From Catellatospora sp. IY07-71 (GTDB lineage: Bacteria > Actinomycetota > Actinomycetes > Mycobacteriales > Micromonosporaceae), in contig NZ_AP023360.1 of assembly GCF_018326265.1 (NCBI RefSeq), positions 5,055,501 to 5,119,500 of the forward strand: a stretch of DNA of 64,000 bases, in the 5' to 3' direction. The position numbers and the translations under genes are program-made. Numbering within the stretch: the stretch's first letter is position 1; each line of letters opens with the position of its first letter. Below, piece after piece: positions 44,624-53,558 of the stretch. The notes under the pieces were generated by a model. That model searched no databases and was not told where the DNA came from. It saw only the letters and a list, made by a program, of their open reading frames with translations.

Positions 44624-47600
44624 ATGGGGACAGCGAAGAGGTTGACCGATCTGGTGCAGCGCCTGCAGGCGTTCGCTGAGGGCGATTCGCGCGGTGTCAC
44701 GGATCCGCGGGCACTCGACCTCGCCCAGACTTTGCTGGACGACGCATACGCTACGCGCGAGGGCGCTCTGGAGGCCAAGCATACGGCGGCCTGGCTTTTG
44801 TGGTACAGGTTTCACGCACTGGCACCCGGTGGCGGCAACGCCGCGCGAAAGGATGCGGAAGCACTTTTCGCGCAGATCGCAGCGGTCGACCACACGATGG
44901 TTCCCGAGCCGGTGGCTCACCAGCTCGCCGCAGCTAATCCCAGCCTGCCCTCGCCCGAAGAGACAGCCGCCTGCAGAGCCGAGAACCTGGGCCGCTCCTG
45001 GTCCTTCGTCTTCAATCGATCCCGCCGAGTCCGGCACCTAGACAATGTGATCCGCGCCCATGCCACGGCGGTAGACGGCACCCCATCGGGCAGTCTCGAA
45101 CTCGGCCGCAGGCTCACGAACCTCTGCCGGGCCCTTCTGATCCAAGCCCGTCATACCCGCGGCGGTGACATCGACCATGTTCTCAAAACCTACGCTCGGA
45201 CCTTTCCCAGGCTTGCCGAGCATGATCCAACCAGGCGGCGTGTGCTGGCCGATTTCAGCATTGCTTGGCAGGAACGACACATGGGATCGATTCGGTCCGG
45301 AGGCCCCACGGCATCGAGCGCCCCGGCGAAGCAGGCAGGCCGGGACGCGGTCTCCACCAGCAGGACAGCACACAGCACGACACTGTGGACCCTGTTCGCG
45401 GCGTTGTTGAACGAGTATGAGCACACCGGCGACCCAGAGGATCTCGACGAGGCCATCAGCCGTGGTGCACAAGCCGCACAACTGGCATCACCTGGCGACC
45501 CGCAACACGCCGCCGGCAAGGCGAACCTCGCCGCAAGTCACCTAAGACGCTTCATGTCGACCACAGATCCGGCCGATCTCGACTCGGCCTGGGTACATGG
45601 CCGGGACGCCGTCGGACTCACCGCGGCCGGGGATCCGCGTACGGTTCAACACCTCGACATCCTGGGCAACGTGCTGCAGGTCCGTTACTACACTCGCGAG
45701 CATGCCGCCGACCTTGACGCCGCCATCGACATCTGGCGACAGGCTGTAAGAGCCGCACAAGACGATTCGCAGGCCCGCAACTACTTCCAAACCCGTCTCG
45801 CGACGGCTTTGCTGACACGGATCGAGAACACGGGGCAGAACAATGAACTCGATGAAGCCATCGAACTGGCGAGGCGCTCCGTCGACGAAGCTACAGCGGG
45901 TGAGCCCGAGCTGCTGCAGCGCCGCGCGAACCTCGCCAACGCGCTGATGCGACGCTTCGCGCTCACGGGCGACCGGGCAGACCTCGCTGCCGTTGCCAAT
46001 GTTGGCCGCATCGCCACCTCAGCGATGGCAGACCCAGCTGTGCACGAAAGCCTCGCCGCGACTCTCTCCGCCCTGTACGAACAGACTGACGACTTGGCCG
46101 ACCTCGACGCTGCAATCTCACACGCAGCAGCCGCCGCGCGGACAAGAGAGGGCAGCCCTGCGACAGGCGCGTACGCGCAGCACCACCTGTGCCGCCTGCT
46201 GACAACCCGCTACGAAAGAGCCGGCCGCGCCGCCGACCTCGACGCGGCGGTCGACGCCGGTCGCCGCGCAGTTCGCGACAGCAACAATATGCCGGCGGCG
46301 GAGAAGTCGGAACTGATGCATCTCGCCGCGTGTTGCCTATTCAACCGCTACCAGCGGAACGGAGGCTCAAAAGACCTCCAAGACGCCATCGGCCTCTTTC
46401 GGCAAGCCGCTGACACCGCCAGCTCGACCGACCCGAACCGTCCGACGTTTCTTAACGACCTTGCTGTAGCTATGGGCCGCCGCGCTGGCGAACATTTGGA
46501 CGAGCTTGCGTCGCTGGACGCTGCGGTGGCCGCCGCCCGCACGACGGCTCAATCAGGTGACATCACATCCGAGTTTCAGATCCACCGCTTGACAACGCTA
46601 GCTGACGCACTGATCAACCGCTTCCGTCGCACGGGCGACCCGGATGACATCAATACCGCGGTCGACGTCTATCGGCGGGCGATAGCCAACCACCCGAACA
46701 GTGGGCCCCAACTGTTCACCAACCTCGGCATCGCGCTCCGGCTCCGGTACGGCCGCACTCATGAGGTAGCCGACCTGGATGCGGCTGTCGGAGCCAGCCA
46801 AAAGGCAGCGATCCTCGATCCAGACAACCCGGAGCTGCCCGGCATACTGACCAACCTTGGCAATGCACTCACAGCACGCTTCGATGCCACCGGCGCCGCG
46901 GGGGATCTGGATAACGCCATCGCCCACCTTCAGCGAGCTGCTGACCTGACTGTGTCCCATGATCCGAAGAAGGCGTTGCGGCTGACTAATCTGGCGGCTG
47001 CCTACCAGCGAAGATTCGGCGAGACCGGGCATCTGGGCGACATCGAGCAGGCAGTGGACGCCGCGACCCGGGCCGTGCACTCCTACCACCCAAACCAGCA
47101 GACACGCGCCAACTCGCACACCGCCGCCGCAAACGCTTTGATCGCTCGATATGAGCGCTTGGGTGAAACTAAAGACCTCGACGCTGCGACCACCCATTGC
47201 CGGGCAGCCGCCGAACACACCTCGGCTGAGCACCCCGAACGCGCACGCTGCTTGGCCAACCTTGCTGCCGTACTGCGACACCGTTACTCACGTCACGGGG
47301 TCAGCGCCGACCTTGACGAGGCGATCGCCACCGCTCATGAAGCGGTGCGCAGCACGCACCTCTACGACCCCGAGTATGGAATTAGGCTCTCCAACCTCAC
47401 CGTCGCACTCCGTGCTCGTCATGCGCTGACCGGCAGTCCCACCGATCTACAGGACGCAATCGACATCGCGCGACGCGCGGCGGCGTTGGCTGCACCAGGC
47501 GAGCCACGCGCCGTACGTCAGACAATTCAACTCAGCCAAGGACTGATCGACCGGTTCGACCAGTCCGGCGATCCGGCCGACCTCGCCGAGGCGATCGCGG

Positions 47601-48205
47601 GGTACCGCCAGGCCGTCAACGCGTTACCTTCCCATCACCCGGACCGTGCCACCTGCGGCTACAACCTCGCCGATGCACTGATCAGACGCTTCGATCAGGC
47701 CGGTGACGCTGGCGATCTCACCACCGCCATCACACTGTGGAAGCGGAGCGCGGCACAGACCAACGCACCGTCACAAGTGCGCGTACTCGCCGCTGGCCGA
47801 GCAGCTCACCTGAGTGCTCAGCTGTACAAACCGGCGGGGGCCGCTGCGGCATATCACGACGCAGTCAGCCTGCTCCCACTGCTGGCCTGGCGTGGTATCC
47901 AACGACAAGACCAGGAACGGCTCATCCTCTCGTCGGCAGGGTCGACAGCCCGCGATGCTGCAGCTGCAGCCACTGCCGCGCTAGCCGATGGCATACACCT
48001 CGTCCTGTCCGAAACAGGCCCACTGGCCATTTCAGCGGGTCTGCCCGTGCAGGTCGTCGAAAGCGGGCGATGCCTCATCTGGTCGGCGAAGCTGGACATC
48101 CGAAGCGACTTGAGCGACCTGGAGCAGCAGTATCCCGACCTCGCGGCCCGGCTGCGCTCCTGCCGTGCCCGTCTCGAGGCGGAAGGCGAGGCTGGGCAAC
48201 CGTGA
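44624..48205 (+). CDS. Large TPR-type repeat protein of the CHAT-associated family, lacking the CHAT domain
   Basis: 1,193 residues. After an N-terminal helical part come about 16 repeats of 50-55 residues: (L)AN(L)ALR.RF..TGD..DLDAAI...RRAV..... (for example GNALTARFDATGAAGDLDNAI). This repeat type precedes CHAT caspase-like peptidase domains in many actinobacterial proteins. The C-terminus keeps the pre-CHAT segment (AVSLLPLLAWRGIQRQDQER, GLPVQVVESGRCLIWSAKLD, IRSDLSDLEQQYPDLAARL) and then stops at EGEAGQP, exactly where the peptidase would begin. No CHAT motif is found in any frame downstream. Codons are more A/T-ended than in neighbouring genes, hinting at acquisition. It could be a truncated remnant or a scaffold acting with a peptidase encoded elsewhere. 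Confidence 0.8.
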   Translation: MGTAKRLTDLVQRLQAFAEGDSRGVTDPRALDLAQTLLDDAYATREGALEAKHTAAWLLWYRFHALAPGGGNAARKDAEALFAQIAAVDHTMVPEPVAHQLAAANPSLPSPEETAACRAENLGRSWSFVFNRSRRVRHLDNVIRAHATAVDGTPSGSLELGRRLTNLCRALLIQARHTRGGDIDHVLKTYARTFPRLAEHDPTRRRVLADFSIAWQERHMGSIRSGGPTASSAPAKQAGRDAVSTSRTAHSTTLWTLFAALLNEYEHTGDPEDLDEAISRGAQAAQLASPGDPQHAAGKANLAASHLRRFMSTTDPADLDSAWVHGRDAVGLTAAGDPRTVQHLDILGNVLQVRYYTREHAADLDAAIDIWRQAVRAAQDDSQARNYFQTRLATALLTRIENTGQNNELDEAIELARRSVDEATAGEPELLQRRANLANALMRRFALTGDRADLAAVANVGRIATSAMADPAVHESLAATLSALYEQTDDLADLDAAISHAAAAARTREGSPATGAYAQHHLCRLLTTRYERAGRAADLDAAVDAGRRAVRDSNNMPAAEKSELMHLAACCLFNRYQRNGGSKDLQDAIGLFRQAADTASSTDPNRPTFLNDLAVAMGRRAGEHLDELASLDAAVAAARTTAQSGDITSEFQIHRLTTLADALINRFRRTGDPDDINTAVDVYRRAIANHPNSGPQLFTNLGIALRLRYGRTHEVADLDAAVGASQKAAILDPDNPELPGILTNLGNALTARFDATGAAGDLDNAIAHLQRAADLTVSHDPKKALRLTNLAAAYQRRFGETGHLGDIEQAVDAATRAVHSYHPNQQTRANSHTAAANALIARYERLGETKDLDAATTHCRAAAEHTSAEHPERARCLANLAAVLRHRYSRHGVSADLDEAIATAHEAVRSTHLYDPEYGIRLSNLTVALRARHALTGSPTDLQDAIDIARRAAALAAPGEPRAVRQTIQLSQGLIDRFDQSGDPADLAEAIAGYRQAVNALPSHHPDRATCGYNLADALIRRFDQAGDAGDLTTAITLWKRSAAQTNAPSQVRVLAAGRAAHLSAQLYKPAGAAAAYHDAVSLLPLLAWRGIQRQDQERLILSSAGSTARDAAAAATAALADGIHLVLSETGPLAISAGLPVQVVESGRCLIWSAKLDIRSDLSDLEQQYPDLAARLRSCRARLEAEGEAGQP

Positions 48206-48370
48206 CGCGTGTTCCGCGGAGGCGGCGGTCCTGATGGCGTTTCGATGCGACAGCCGCGAGTCGGGCAGTCCTCGGCGTCATGCATCGCCTGCTCGTGCAA
48301 GACCAGCCGGTTTCCCACGACGAAGTCGGCCCGTCGGGAGCGGTGATCACCGAAGCGGCAGTTCACCTCC

Positions 48371-48376
48371 TATAAT
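48371..48376 (+). promoter_or_regulatory. Consensus -10 TATAAT
   Basis: An exact TATAAT in an AT-richer patch of otherwise GC-rich sequence, 106 bp ahead of the next GTG. No good -35 at 16-18 bp was seen, so this is a candidate only. Confidence 0.4.
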
Positions 48377-48482
48377 GATCCTCTACGTAGGGTTAACGTG
48401 GCTCCGGAATTACATTGCCAACGCCGGGTGAAGCTGACAGGGTGGTCGCCATGACGATCAGAATCGAGTCTTCTCCGATCCG

Positions 48483-50321
48483 GTGAGCGACCTCGGCGAG
48501 CGCGAGGCGCTCGAACCACGTACGCTGCTCGACCACGCCACGATGCTGCAGCTCGCTCATCCGGACGGTCCGCTGCCCGGCGGCGGGCGGCCGTATCCCG
48601 ACGAGGACCACTTCGCCGGCCTGTCCCGCTCCGGCCAACCGCGTGTCGCACGCTGGCAACAGGTGATCGACATTGTGACATCGATCTACGAGGACGAGCC
48701 TTCCGCGGACCGCGCCTGTGAGGTCATGGCCGATGCGCTGACATCGCTGCGAGTGGAGTCACGGTTCGCCTGGCTGTTGGCCGAGGCGGTGGTGTCCTTC
48801 GATCCGGTCTGGCGGCGCGAGGTCGGGCGGGCCCTGGCATACCGCAGCCGGGAACGCGGCAGGGTGGCCGTCGGGCTCGCCCTCCTTCACGGCGTGGCCG
48901 AGCCGTGCGACACCGCCCCGGTCCGGATGCTGGGCCTGCTGGGCAGGAACTTCGGCGAGACGGCCATGGGGGTTCTCCAGCACATCCCCGGTGCTGCTGA
49001 GGACCTGGTGTGGCTGGCCCAGCGGTCGGACCCGTGGCGGCACGCTCACGCCGTCACCGCGTTGTGCTCCGTCGGTGATCCCGCGACGTTCGGCTGGCTG
49101 CTGCGCGAGGGCGTCAGGCCCGGTGGGCCGTCCGTGACGAACGCGCGGGCGATCGCCGAGACGGTCCGGCTCGCCGAGGTGCTCGACGGCGACGACATCA
49201 GCGAGGACCTCGTGGAGCACGCCGGCTGGCTGCTGGTGACGATGACGCTGCGCGGTGCCGGCAAAGCCGAGCTGCGCCGGTACACCGATGCGCCGGGCGC
49301 GCTGGCCGGGTTCGCCGCGGCCGCCGACATGATGAGCGCCACGTTCGACAGGTACGCGATGATCGTGTCGCTGCTCGCGGACCTCTACGTGGGCCAGGCC
49401 GCGACGCTCGGATGGCCGAGCCGTGAACTGGGTCGCGTACGGGCGGTGCTCGAGCGTCTGCTGGACGAGCCCGCCTGGGCAGCCGTCCTGGACATCGCCG
49501 GGCGGTCGACGGATTCCGAGATCTGCCATCGGGCGCGGTGGGCCGCGCTGGTGAGAACCACCTGCGGGCAGCTGCCGCTGACGGAGTCACCGATGGACGA
49601 CGAGCACAGCCGGATCGCGATCCGCGTATCCGTTCCGGACCCGGGACTCGGCGGCGTTGTCGAGACGAGCATCTTCGTGGACGGCCGTCCGATCGTCGCC
49701 GAGGCGTTCACGGCCGGGCCCGCCGAGCAGCCTGAGTACCTGCTCGGGCCCGATCACCGGCTGCGTGCCGACGCCGAAGCGCACGAGGTGCGCCTGGCCG
49801 AGGCCGACTGCACCGAAGGCTGCTGCGGCGCGCTGTATGTCACGATCGAGCGCTGTGGCGACGAGGTGATCTGGCGCGACTGGCGCAACCCTGACCAGTC
49901 CGGCCTCGCTCTGCCAGCCGTTCGCTTCAGGGCTGCCGAGTACGACGCAGAGATCACCCGGGCTGAGACCGACCACTCGTGGGAATGGCCCGCCCGGGCC
50001 GTCGCCCGCCTGCTGCGGGCACGGCTACGCGAGGACCCGGACGTGCTCGGCCGATGGGATTGCCATGCCGGTTGGCTGGAGGCACGCCCGAACGACCAGG
50101 GCCGGGTACATGTGTCGTACTCCTATCCCCGACGGCCCGCCAGTGCGGAAGACGTCTGGGTGCAGTTCGTCGCGGATATCGAACTGCCGGCAGGCGACCC
50201 CGAGACTGTGATCGACGAGATCGTGCGGCTGCTCGCCGACGACGACCCGCGCCGCCGGCAGCGGTTTGCCGGTGGCAGCGCCGGGGCTGCCCAGGCGCTC
50301 GGCTTCGCCTGGGCAGCATGA
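48483..50321 (+). CDS. Hypothetical protein: HEAT-like helical N-half and a Cys-containing C-terminal domain
   Basis: 612 residues from GTG. Residues 60-365 are alpha-helical repeats reminiscent of HEAT (LLAEAVVSFDPVWRREVGRAL, DLVWLAQRSDPWRHAHAVTAL). From about 375 (DDEHSRIAIRVSVPDPGLGG) a distinct beta-rich domain follows: VETSIFVDGRPIVAEAF, RLAEADCTEGCCGALYVTIER, EVIWRDWRNPD, AEYDAEITRAETDHSWEWPARAVARLL. I recall that second part as a stand-alone conserved hypothetical in related actinomycetes, so this may be a fusion. The CTEGCC cluster could bind a metal. No signal peptide. Function unknown. Confidence 0.75.
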   Translation: MSDLGEREALEPRTLLDHATMLQLAHPDGPLPGGGRPYPDEDHFAGLSRSGQPRVARWQQVIDIVTSIYEDEPSADRACEVMADALTSLRVESRFAWLLAEAVVSFDPVWRREVGRALAYRSRERGRVAVGLALLHGVAEPCDTAPVRMLGLLGRNFGETAMGVLQHIPGAAEDLVWLAQRSDPWRHAHAVTALCSVGDPATFGWLLREGVRPGGPSVTNARAIAETVRLAEVLDGDDISEDLVEHAGWLLVTMTLRGAGKAELRRYTDAPGALAGFAAAADMMSATFDRYAMIVSLLADLYVGQAATLGWPSRELGRVRAVLERLLDEPAWAAVLDIAGRSTDSEICHRARWAALVRTTCGQLPLTESPMDDEHSRIAIRVSVPDPGLGGVVETSIFVDGRPIVAEAFTAGPAEQPEYLLGPDHRLRADAEAHEVRLAEADCTEGCCGALYVTIERCGDEVIWRDWRNPDQSGLALPAVRFRAAEYDAEITRAETDHSWEWPARAVARLLRARLREDPDVLGRWDCHAGWLEARPNDQGRVHVSYSYPRRPASAEDVWVQFVADIELPAGDPETVIDEIVRLLADDDPRRRQRFAGGSAGAAQALGFAWAA

Positions 50322-50356
50322 CACTGAACAAGAAGAAGCCCAGCCAGCAGGCCTGA
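50318..50356 (+). other. Twelve-codon ORF overlapping the preceding stop
   Basis: ATG overlaps the TGA of the preceding gene (ATGA) and encodes MTLNKKKPSQQA, lysine-rich and unlike the surroundings. Its stop abuts the stop of the convergent gene. It may be translated by reinitiation, or may be chance. Confidence 0.25.
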
Positions 50357-51370
50357 TCAGTCCGGCACCACGATGGCCGGACGTATCAGCATCTGGTCGA
50401 GATCTTCGGCCTCGTCCTGGACGAACCGGGCGTAGTCGGCGTCGCGGTAGGCGGTCGCGAGAGTGAGCCAGGAGACGAACCCGCCCGAACCTCCGCACAC
50501 CATCGATCCGCCGTCTCCCCCGCAGATCACGGCAGGGTCGGCGGTCCGCTCCTCGCGGTACGGGTTCTGCCCGATCGCCAGGCCGAACACGTTGGGTCTG
50601 CGATGCGGTCCGTCCCGGTGGTCCGCGCACGGGTCGCCGACGCCGGAGCAGGTGTAGGCGCAGATGTCGTCTCTGCAGAACGGAGACCTCACGTCGCCGG
50701 GATAGGTGTCGCCCCACCGGAACAGGGTCGCCGCGCCGGCGCCGCAGGCGTACTCCCACTCGTCGGGCGTGAGCAGACGCTGACCGAGCGCCGCCAGACG
50801 AGCGACCTCGACGCCGTAGGACGGGGTGTCGTACATCCAGGCGGCCCGCACCGTGCCGTCCGGCGCCAGCACCGCCCGCCCGAAGCCCGCCCACTCGACG
50901 TGTTCCGGCATCGCCGAGCCGGTCACCGCGACCCTTCGCCTCAGCTCGTCGACGCGGCGCAGCACCGCCGGCTCGTCGGCCGGCATCGCGGTCAGCCCCG
51001 CCTGCACCGCCTCGACCGCGACCAGCAGCGCCGGCACCGACACGGTCCGAAGCGCAGAGGTACGCGAGGCTACGTAGGCGCGGATGTCGTCCGGTATTCC
51101 GAACGCCTCGGCCGACTCCCGATAGTTGTGGACCTGGTCCGCGGTAGGAGAGAAGCGGTCCGCGTCGTACCCGACCTGCACCTGCCGCGCCGGCACCAGC
51201 GCGAACGGAACTCCATCCACATCGAACACCGCTGTCCAGGTCTGGCGACCCGCGTACGTGTGCAGCCCGACTTCGGCCGACGCGGCGCCCACCCGGCGGG
51301 CGATCTGATTCGCCAGCGCCCAGGACTCGGTTTCGTCCGACGCCATCCAGCGTTCCCACGTGATCTCCAC
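50357..51370 (-). CDS. FGE-sulfatase (SUMF1)-fold protein of unknown function
   Basis: The start is uncertain. The GTG giving VEITWERWMASDE is chosen because the longer frame would run into the divergent gene, and CACTAT lies 6 nt ahead, a leaderless-type layout. The C-terminal half has FGE-sulfatase features: RLLTPDEWEYACGAGAATLFRWGDTYPGD, then PNVFGLAIGQNPYREE and GGFVSWLTLATAYRD. Cysteines cluster in FCRDDICAYTCSGVGDPCADH. The family includes formylglycine-generating enzymes and many non-catalytic binding proteins. Whether the FGE copper-binding Cys pair is present could not be established, so enzymatic activity is doubtful. Confidence 0.72.
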   Translation of the reverse strand: MEITWERWMASDETESWALANQIARRVGAASAEVGLHTYAGRQTWTAVFDVDGVPFALVPARQVQVGYDADRFSPTADQVHNYRESAEAFGIPDDIRAYVASRTSALRTVSVPALLVAVEAVQAGLTAMPADEPAVLRRVDELRRRVAVTGSAMPEHVEWAGFGRAVLAPDGTVRAAWMYDTPSYGVEVARLAALGQRLLTPDEWEYACGAGAATLFRWGDTYPGDVRSPFCRDDICAYTCSGVGDPCADHRDGPHRRPNVFGLAIGQNPYREERTADPAVICGGDGGSMVCGGSGGFVSWLTLATAYRDADYARFVQDEAEDLDQMLIRPAIVVPD

Positions 51371-51454
51371 CCGGGCATAGTGCCCCGGCTCGCCGACATT
51401 CTTTGTCAAAGAGTCGCGTCGTATGTCGGTGGGGTGCGGCATGATCCCCGCGTG

Positions 51455-53497
51455 ATGGACAGTGAGGAGCTGGTCGCCGGGGTCGACGAGGTTCGCTGGG
51501 GCCGGATGCGGCACGCGTACGGCCCGGCGGTCGAGGTGCCTGACCTGCTACGCGGGCTGGCCGACGCCGATCCCGCGACACGGGAGACCGCCCTCGACGC
51601 GATGTACGGCGGCATCCACCACCAGGGCGACGTGTACGCCTGCACGATCGCGGTGATCCCGTTCCTGCTGCGGATCGCCGCCGACACCGGCAGGCCGGGC
51701 CGTGCTGAGGTGATCGAACTGCTCGCGAGCATCGGCGGCGCGGACAGTCCCGAGCCCGGGGCCGGGCTGTACCGGCAGGCGCGGGAGGCCGTCGCGGACG
51801 CCTACCCGCTGTGGTCGGCGCTGGCCCGTGATCCCGACCCGGGCGTCCGCGCCGCAGTGCCCGCTGTCCTGCCCGTCTGCATCGCGCGGCCGGCCGACTG
51901 CGTGGGCCTGTTGCGAGACCGGTTCGCGGTGGAAGAGGACCTGCCGGTGCGGGTGGCGATCGTCGAAGGCGCCGCCGTGCTCGCCCAGCGCGGCACCGGC
52001 ACCCAGGAGATCGGCGTATGGCTGGCCGACCTGCTATCCCGCGACGAGGACGTCCAGGTGCGGCTGGCCGCGCTCACCGGACTGGCGCCGCTGCCCGCGC
52101 AGCCCGGCCTGCCACCCGTGCAGGTGCAGACCGCGCTGGACCTGCTCGGCGCCGTGTACACGCGGGGGACACCGGCCACCGAGCCGGCCGGATTCACGAC
52201 CGACACCCTCATCGGGTCGGTGCGCCGGCTGCGTGAAGCCGGAGCCGTCGGCCGCCGCGCATCGCAGGCGGACGGCCTGGTGCGCGCGATCAGCAACGGC
52301 CTGGCTGACCGCGTGAGCGACCGCATCACCCTCCTGGAGGCGCTGCTGGCCTCGCCGGACTGGGAACGCCGCCTCGACGCCGTGTACCCGGCGAGCAACC
52401 TCATCAACGGCTGGCGCGGACCGTACGAGCAGATCGTGGTCCTGATCGGCGCACAGCTGCACGACGGCCACCCCGAGCTGCGGTCCCGCGCGGCGCACGT
52501 GCTGGAAGACCTGGGCGAGCTGGCCCGCCCGGCCGCCGACGCCCTGTTCGCGGCACTCTCCCAGGCGCAGCGCACGGCTGCCCACTTGAGGGCGAGCGGT
52601 CAGCTGCCGTGGGTCGTGGAGTGGGCGCAAGACCTGCCGGCCGTCGGACCGGCCTTGAAAGCGCTGGTCGGCACCGGTGATCCACGGGCGTTGCCGATGC
52701 TGCAATGGGCGCTCGAACAGCGTCAGCCGCCACGTGACGTCGGGCAGCTCATCGGCCGGTACGGCGAGCAGGCCGTGCACCTCCTGCCGCTCATCCGCCG
52801 CCGGCTGCACGAGCTGCGTAAGGACGATCGGCGCGACAACCTCGCGTACGCGATCGCCGCAATGGGCTCGGCCGCCGCCGACGCGGTGCCGGACCTGGTG
52901 AAGCTGCCTGCGAGCACCGCCGTCGTCAGGGCGCTCGGGGCCATCGGCCCGGCGGCGGCCCCGGCGATGCGCTGGCTACGGGAGCAGGCCGAGGCCTCCG
53001 ACAAGCGGGTCGCCGTCGCGGCTGCCGACGCCCTGTATGCCGTCGGCGGGGACGCCGAGGCGGCATTGGCCTGTTACGGCAGGCTGCTCACCGGGGATCA
53101 GTACGATCAGCGGGCCGCCGCTGCCGGGCTCGCGGGGCTGGGGTCGCAGGCAGCCGGGTATGCGGGCCAGGTCCGCAAACTGCTACGCCGCAAAGACCCC
53201 TATGGCTGGCTGCGGCTGGACGCGGCACGGGCCCTGTGGCACATCGCCGGTGAGGCGGCGGTCTCTCCCGTACTCGAGAGTGTCTGGAACGCCAACCCGC
53301 ACACCCGCACCGCGATCGCACAGGTTTGGTCGGACATGGGACCGGCCGCCTCGAATGCCGAACCGCTGCTCGAAGCCGAACTCGCCCGCGTACGGCGACA
53401 CAACGCCACGCCCGACGGCTACAGCTCGGCTCAGGTCGTCGACGACGAGCACCTGCTCCGCGCCTGCCGGGCAGCGCTCACGGCCGTGGGCGGGTGA
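51455..53497 (+). CDS. Large HEAT-repeat protein
   Basis: ATG at 51455 (GTG immediately before it is equivalent). A CATGAT hexamer 6 nt ahead of that GTG suggests a leaderless message. 680 residues of helical repeats of PBS-lyase HEAT type run from AIAVIPFLLRIAADTG through DPDPGVRAAVPAVLPV and VQVRLAALTGLAPLPA to YGWLRLDAARALWHIAG. No catalytic domain, signal or membrane segment. Such solenoids are adaptors for proteins or nucleic acids; related conserved proteins start with WGRMRHAYGPA. It diverges from the FGE-fold gene over 81 bp, so co-expression is likely. Confidence 0.8.
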   Translation: MDSEELVAGVDEVRWGRMRHAYGPAVEVPDLLRGLADADPATRETALDAMYGGIHHQGDVYACTIAVIPFLLRIAADTGRPGRAEVIELLASIGGADSPEPGAGLYRQAREAVADAYPLWSALARDPDPGVRAAVPAVLPVCIARPADCVGLLRDRFAVEEDLPVRVAIVEGAAVLAQRGTGTQEIGVWLADLLSRDEDVQVRLAALTGLAPLPAQPGLPPVQVQTALDLLGAVYTRGTPATEPAGFTTDTLIGSVRRLREAGAVGRRASQADGLVRAISNGLADRVSDRITLLEALLASPDWERRLDAVYPASNLINGWRGPYEQIVVLIGAQLHDGHPELRSRAAHVLEDLGELARPAADALFAALSQAQRTAAHLRASGQLPWVVEWAQDLPAVGPALKALVGTGDPRALPMLQWALEQRQPPRDVGQLIGRYGEQAVHLLPLIRRRLHELRKDDRRDNLAYAIAAMGSAAADAVPDLVKLPASTAVVRALGAIGPAAAPAMRWLREQAEASDKRVAVAAADALYAVGGDAEAALACYGRLLTGDQYDQRAAAAGLAGLGSQAAGYAGQVRKLLRRKDPYGWLRLDAARALWHIAGEAAVSPVLESVWNANPHTRTAIAQVWSDMGPAASNAEPLLEAELARVRRHNATPDGYSSAQVVDDEHLLRACRAALTAVGG

Positions 53498-53518
53498 CAC
53501 GGCAGTCGGGCTACGAGA

Positions 53519-53554
53519 CGCGGGGCCTGCACCTGCACAGGCGCAGGCCCCGCG
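53519..53554. terminator. Bidirectional terminator
   Basis: Perfect 12-bp arms CGCGGGGCCTGC and complement with a 12-nt loop, between the convergent HEAT and GTPase genes. Confidence 0.82.
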
Positions 53555-53558
53555 CGCC

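Noticed and set aside
48206-48375. Missing CHAT domain hidden by a frameshift after the TPR protein
   Set aside because: All three forward frames were read; only short, unrelated peptides were found before the next gene.
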